Both the position numbers and the translations under genes were made by a program. The notes under the pieces are model-generated. The model saw nothing but the letters and a program-made list of their open reading frames with translations. It ran no database searches and was not told the origin of the DNA. A DNA stretch of 64,000 nucleotides from Plectrocnemia conspersa (lineage: Eukaryota; Arthropoda; Insecta; Trichoptera; Polycentropodidae), in contig VTFK01000092.1 of NCBI GenBank assembly GCA_009617715.1, forward strand, positions 1,798,001-1,862,000, in the 5' to 3' direction. This document shows positions 58,898 to 64,000 of the stretch, piece by piece. Each line of letters starts with the position of its first letter. Within the stretch, counting starts at the first letter, position 1.

Positions 58898-59585
58898 CAG
58901 GGGTCGTCAAACTTTTTTTGTAAAGGGCTGGATCTGAAATATCTATGGCTCTGCGGGTCAATAGGTAAAATTTAAATGAATAAATCACTAAGCATGTGAT
59001 CTTAATTGACCATATATAATATACATAGCCTACGAAAGACATATTTTGAGAATGTTATCACTTTGGAAACTTGTCAAGTAAAAGCTCCTCAATTGTACAG
59101 TTTTGTAAACTAAATGTGATCTACGCATTAAGATTCGAAAAACTTAAAAAATATTTACTTTCTGTTACAATTTTTACCTAACCCTTTAATTATATAAAAT
59201 ATTCACTATTTCGCAAAGTGTATTTTTTATAATTTAACATAGCGTGCCTCGGGAAAATCTGAATTTGCCAAGGTGCTGATAGTCAAAACATTTTGGAACG
59301 CCCCGGGGGAAGCGAAACAAAATCTTAAATTGCCTATTGATGTTCCTTGCAATATGCTCTACATTTCTAGCAACTGTTCTCACCAAATAACGACAATCAT
59401 ACATGACTTTATCAATTCGCCATCGATTTACGGCTTTATTTTATTAGTTAATAAGGCTACGGTCGTATTTCGCAACTCATCAACTCAATGTTTGGCTGTT
59501 CCGTTATTTATTCCTAGCTTGCAGACCGAATTAAAATAGGCAACAGGCCGGATTTGGCATATAAGTCGTTGTTTTCCGACCGCTG
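58898..59585. mobile_element. Degraded hAT-like element
   Basis: The start CAGGGGTCGTCAAAC and the inverted end CAGCGGTCGGAAAAC resemble hAT termini (CAGGGGTCGGCAAAC-type). The interior has GGGCTGGAT near the left and GGCCGGATTTGG near the right end, also typical of the class. Flanks TGCCTAGA and ATCTAGGA share only CTAG. The frame at 59273-59539 (+) has no clear transposase motif. Probably non-autonomous and old. Confidence 0.5.
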
Positions 59586-59894
59586 ATCTAGGATGAGGTA
59601 TTTGGATCACATCGGGATGGTTTTGAGGTACTTTGAGTCATTCGTTATTAGTGGATCGTTTGTTTTTTTATTACAAAGCAAAATTAGTGGTCTAACAAAT
59701 TGGAGAGAAAAATATCGAGTAACTTCAATTAAGAGCTTCTAAAACCAAAACTATGCTTGTATTTAATGTGATGTAAAAGCTATCGTATATGATGAGCTTC
59801 TAGAATTCATCTCAACAATTTTGCCTGAAACTTATTGTTTACAATTAAATAAATGGTCAAAGAGATTATTAAGTAAAAAGGGATTTAGATAATG

Positions 59895-60235
59895 TTCTAA
59901 TATTTTTATTTATTTATTTTTATTAAATCTTTCCTTGTAACCTCACAAGCGTAAGCCCAATGCAGCGGGGTATATATGTACTGAGAAAGTCAATCAAATG
60001 TAATAAGCATCAACAATTAAGTATTAACTTCCATACTAAAGTCTGAGAATCGTTGATATATATATTAATAATTATAAATTATTATGTATAATATAATTTA
60101 TATGCAGCTATGGCTTGTTTTTTTTAAATAATAATGCATTTTTTATAAACAAAAATTCGAGTTCCGCTGCCGGGGCTCGAACCCGTAACCTCAAAGTTAC
60201 TAGTCTGAGACTTTGCGGACTACGCTATTCCGTCC
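59895..60235 (-). mobile_element. tRNA-derived SINE with LINE-like 3' tail
   Basis: Read on the minus strand, the head 60235-60155 has an A box (TAGCGTAGTCCG) and an exact B-box match (GGTTCGAGCCC). The far end near 59965-59895 has GCATTGGGCTTACGC, GTTACAAGG and AAGATTTAATAAAA, with a TAAA-rich run like a retroposon 3' end. The tail is shared with 28740-28800. The middle is AT-rich. The head lacks a closing acceptor stem, so it is not a tRNA gene. Confidence 0.6.
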
Positions 60236-60239
60236 TTAA

Positions 60240-63200
60240 TAAATAATTTGATTTGGATGTTATCATATTTTTATTATGCTCCCTCATATTTTTACTAATT
60301 CTGATTAATTCAAGCAAGTTAAATCAAACCATTATTTTAACATTCGATGTTTATTTAAGTGATTCACTATTTAATTTTAGACAAAAAAAATTAGGGATAT
60401 TTTTCCATGACAATATCATATTACATTAAATTCGTAATATATATTTGAAGAAATTGAGCTTTTGTAAGCGCATGTTGACTAATGAGAAAACCACACACGC
60501 CACATCAAAATGACCGCTCATTTTTCCAATAAAAGCGGTGTCATCTCATCATCGTATGTGTATGAACATTATATACCATATGACATGACACTATCTCCGT
60601 CACGTGTCAAATCCACGGTACCATGATTTGACAACATTCGAGTGAAAGTCGGCAAAACACCTTAGGGGTTTCATTGTTCTCGTTGCGGTGTCTTCGATCT
60701 CGTAACGCGTCATTAGCTATGCGTACTGTTGTTTTTTTTCTGAATTTATTTCGTGTCATCAAAAAATCGAAAGTGTGTCTGTTTGCTTTTGTGAGAATGC
60801 ACGCAATGATATGATCATTTGAAACTATGTAGATTAGTATTGCGTGTACTGAAAAACATGGATATTTGTATCGATGTTGCATTGCATTTTTTTTCATTTA
60901 ACGCACAGCTATTGTGTTTTTTTATGGGATTAATTATTGCAATAATAGCGTGTATGGTGTGTGTAATGAAAATATAACTATGATGTGTCTAATCGAGTGC
61001 TTACATGTGTTTATTACATATATATTAGATGTACTAATAATATAAAGAACACGTGGTTCAAACACTAACGCAAGTATCCAAACCTACAAAATTAAACCAC
61101 GCGGAGATATTCTAATCTGTAGATATTCAGAAGTGATAAACTCAAATTTACTGTACAACAATTTTACTACACCGATGTATTAAAAATATCTATCTTAAAA
61201 GTCAAATGTAATATTGAAATATCTATAATTAAAATGCTGCGCCCTCATTACAATGCACCAGCATACAACGTAGTATCCACTATGTTTTTTCTCGTTATTT
61301 TAAAAGTCGCTAAAATTATGCTGTATATATATATTAATAAAACGCAGTTAAAAATATTATTTTCCTATTTTTCCTACATTTCCAATTAAAATTTTTATAA
61401 CACCTCGAAAGATTTATGCTTATTTACCACATAGTCGTATATCATAACTTATTAAATGAAAGCAATGCGGAAGTAGTTAATAATCAAACATCCTGACGAT
61501 TGAAGGTTATATTTTAAATTGACAAAATGATTTTCGAAATGAGCTTTTAAATCGCAATCTTAATTACATGTAATAAAATTAGCAATAAAGCAAGAATGCT
61601 CGTGATGTAATCGAGGTCAAAGATTTGCATTTCCTCTTCAATATAGACACAATGTTATCTATGTGTATATTGTCAATTTAATAATTAGCCATTTTAGTCA
61701 TACAAAAATGACTCAATAAAAAAATGGAAACAGTACATTAATAACATATTATTGTGCGGTTAAAGAACGCTATTTTAAATTGCGGTTTAAATTTCACTAT
61801 CGTTAAAAACACGCCTGAAATTGTTTTGAAAATTGATGATAATGTGTATAAATCTAATTTGGTTACAATTACATCTTTATTAATATTGTTTTTTTAACAA
61901 GAAAGTTTTAGAGTTTTTTTTAATGAAATGGTCAATGTGTTATACGAAACAAGAGAAATGACAATTTGAGGTCGGAATTAATAGGTTTTTTCTTATGTTT
62001 TCAACTAATGTATTTACATGATGTTAAGTTTATGAAAATTCGTGACCATAGCTAGAGCATCATAGTCGAAATATCGAACAGTAAGTTCTAATCGCGATGA
62101 ATGCCAAGATTACAATAAATATATATACTATATGTAATCTATATATACACACATTATTGTATTTAACTTAGATATATACAACATAGCAAACAATAGACGA
62201 TATGAGCTTGTCTAAATTTAGAAGCTAGATAATATTATAGTAATCTTAAACTGAACACGATTAACGCATTAGTTATAAATGAACATGTTTATGCAGTATC
62301 AAAATTCAACAAAACGTCAGAAAAATACAGAAGTCACATATATTTAAATATCTAGTTTTAAATTAGAATAAAAATAAGCGCAAGATCTAAATCTAAAATA
62401 AAATTGTGCACAAGTTTTTGCTCATACGCATAAATATGATTTTACCAATGAAAGCAAAAAAGCTTTTTCTATATCAATTTAGAAATTATGAAATATTAAA
62501 CGAATGCCATTATTATTTATGAAGACTGAACTCTTGTACATTTTGGAAACATTCTCACATATTCTACGATGGTTATCGTACGCAACAAAGGTGTCATAAA
62601 ATATTACAAAATCGAAAAAATATTTTTTTCTCAGTAATCATTGACTTATTGTGTGTGTTAATTATTTACGCAGAAAAACGCGCGAATGATATCAACCGCC
62701 ACGAAACCTTTTTGTAATAAACAATATATTCTACCAATTATTATTTTTCTTCATATTTATAATTTTTCTAATGGATTATACGCCAATATTTCAATCCAAT
62801 TCCAAAAATGTTTTAAGAAACCTTTATATGAGGATATTTGATTATTATCCGAGCTTGTATCATAACACCTTTCTTTGAAGAACGTTGGGAAATACTAAAG
62901 GCTTTGACAATCTAATGTTTGCACTACACCTCTGGAAGTTGTCGGAACCGAAGTTTAACTAAAGTCGGCCGAGGTCGCCGACATCCAGCGGCCGCGAATG
63001 ACATCCGGAAGGCGGCTGCTGTCACGTACAGCTGGCATATTTGCGCGCGATTGAAAAATGTGCCAAATAATCGCAACTTTTAAATTGTCATATTAATAAA
63101 ATTACGCTACTGATAATTATAAAAGTTTGTGTGGGCACTCACCAATACAATATCAGTGAAAACTTTTCGATCGTAAATATTCAATTTACGCAAATTCTTT

Positions 63201-64000
63201 GTCGGCTTTGTCAAAATGCCATAAGGCATAAAAATGATACTTCAGAAACACCACATCTGTGACTATCCTAGAATTTGTCGCCATCGATTCTAAATAAGAA
63301 TTCGTGATGGTGTGACATTTATATAAACCGATCTAGGAAAATACATACGGATATTTAAAACGATTTTTTTTAACAAAATCAAGTACCACTAATTATTTAA
63401 TTTTATATGAAAAAAATATATAATAACGATATTTGTTAGAAGAATATACTATCAAAAATATAATTAATCCGTTTTGGTGCCCTAAAATATTCAAAGATGT
63501 CAGTAAGAGTCTGTTTAAGTCCCCGATAAGCATGTGGTATTATAACTTGGCCACGTGACTACGATGAAGCGCTCGACGTGCGTGTTGACCATAGGACGCC
63601 TACGCGCATACTGAAATTGAACCGAGCTACTCGTTCTATCTGAGTTTGCGAAAAACCATATCATTATCTCTCTACCTAACGTCAGCTATGAGGCTCTGTT
63701 CGTTCATTTAGAAATCTTTCGCCTGTTTATATAATTCCAAAAAAAAAAACTAATGAAGCCATTCGGTTATCACAATTAAACATTTACATGGTCATTAGCG
63801 CTTTTCGCCGGCGCCTTATGATGATATCGAACCTATCTCGGAAGAGATAACGGTGATCGGATTCAGCGGTCGGTTCTGTGTTTAACGATCCAAGAAATCG
63901 AGAGAGACTTTCGCTCTCTGCGGCCTCGTCTCACGCCGGTTTTACTACGTCTACTAGGCGTTCCTAGACACGAACGAGCCAATGTGTAACAATTAACCTT
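60240..64000. other. Non-coding stretch with GC-richer patches near the end
   Basis: No gene recognised. 62940-63060 and 63540-64000 are distinctly less AT-rich. The latter contains GAGAGAGACTTTCGCTCTCT, a small hairpin of GA/TC runs near 63901-63920, and CGCCGGCGCC. Such composition could mark a promoter or first exon of a gene lying beyond the window, but no start can be assigned. Confidence 0.35.

Noticed and set aside
59273..59539. Possible hAT transposase exon
   Set aside because: The 88-residue frame lacks the recognisable hAT dimerisation motif. Only the element ends support hAT.
60155..60235. Possible tRNA gene
   Set aside because: A and B boxes are present but no acceptor stem pairs, and a retroposon-like tail follows. 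A SINE explains it better.

Overview
The window looks like a piece of nuclear chromosome from an arthropod, most likely an insect. The genes have spliced exons with GT..AG borders and the DNA is strongly AT-rich. The repeats are typical animal ones: a Ty3/gypsy element, a jockey/CR1-like LINE remnant, hAT-type and TA-target MITEs, a MULE remnant and tRNA-derived SINEs. I cannot name the species. There is no bacterial-style operon, CRISPR array, rRNA or intact tRNA.

Three host genes can be built from the sequence. (1) A Rap1GAP-type GTPase-activating protein on the + strand, with its last seven coding exons at 25389-31315. All junction phases agree, and the N-terminal exons are missing from what I can see. 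(2) An 11-finger C2H2 zinc-finger gene on the + strand, with five exons at 43393-46001 that give a continuous 405-residue frame. (3) The last two exons of a large, unrecognised protein with a probable PH-like fold on the - strand (51733 down to 48918). Its 5' part should lie at higher coordinates, probably outside what I can recognise.

Region by region: 1-25 kb is AT-rich non-coding DNA with MITEs, foldbacks, a dead LINE (about 9.0-10.1 kb), a degenerate AT-rich repeat field (about 17.9-20.2 kb) and a roughly 290-bp tandem repeat (23.25-23.88 kb). Some of it may be upstream intron of the Rap1GAP gene. 25.4-31.3 kb is the Rap1GAP 3' half. 31.3-38.3 kb is 3' flank, a three-level nest of DNA transposons and a MULE transposase fossil. 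38.4-42.5 kb is a complete but frame-broken Ty3/gypsy element with LTRs of about 100 bp. 42.5-46.0 kb is the zinc-finger locus. 46-48.9 kb is repeats and AT-rich DNA, 48.9-51.7 kb the PH-like gene, and 51.7-64 kb non-coding DNA with a 745-bp foldback, twin perfect palindromes, a hAT remnant and a SINE.

The most notable structure is at 38.27-43.67 kb. The first two exons and promoter side of the zinc-finger gene exist as a head-to-head inverted copy. The exon-1 homologue of that copy is frame-shifted, and the gypsy element sits inside its second intron. Joining the two sides of the insertion across one copy of the 4-bp target duplication restores alignment to the intact arm. No new defence or metabolic system is evident. 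The interest lies in the nested repeats, the inverted gene duplication and the lineage-type zinc-finger array.
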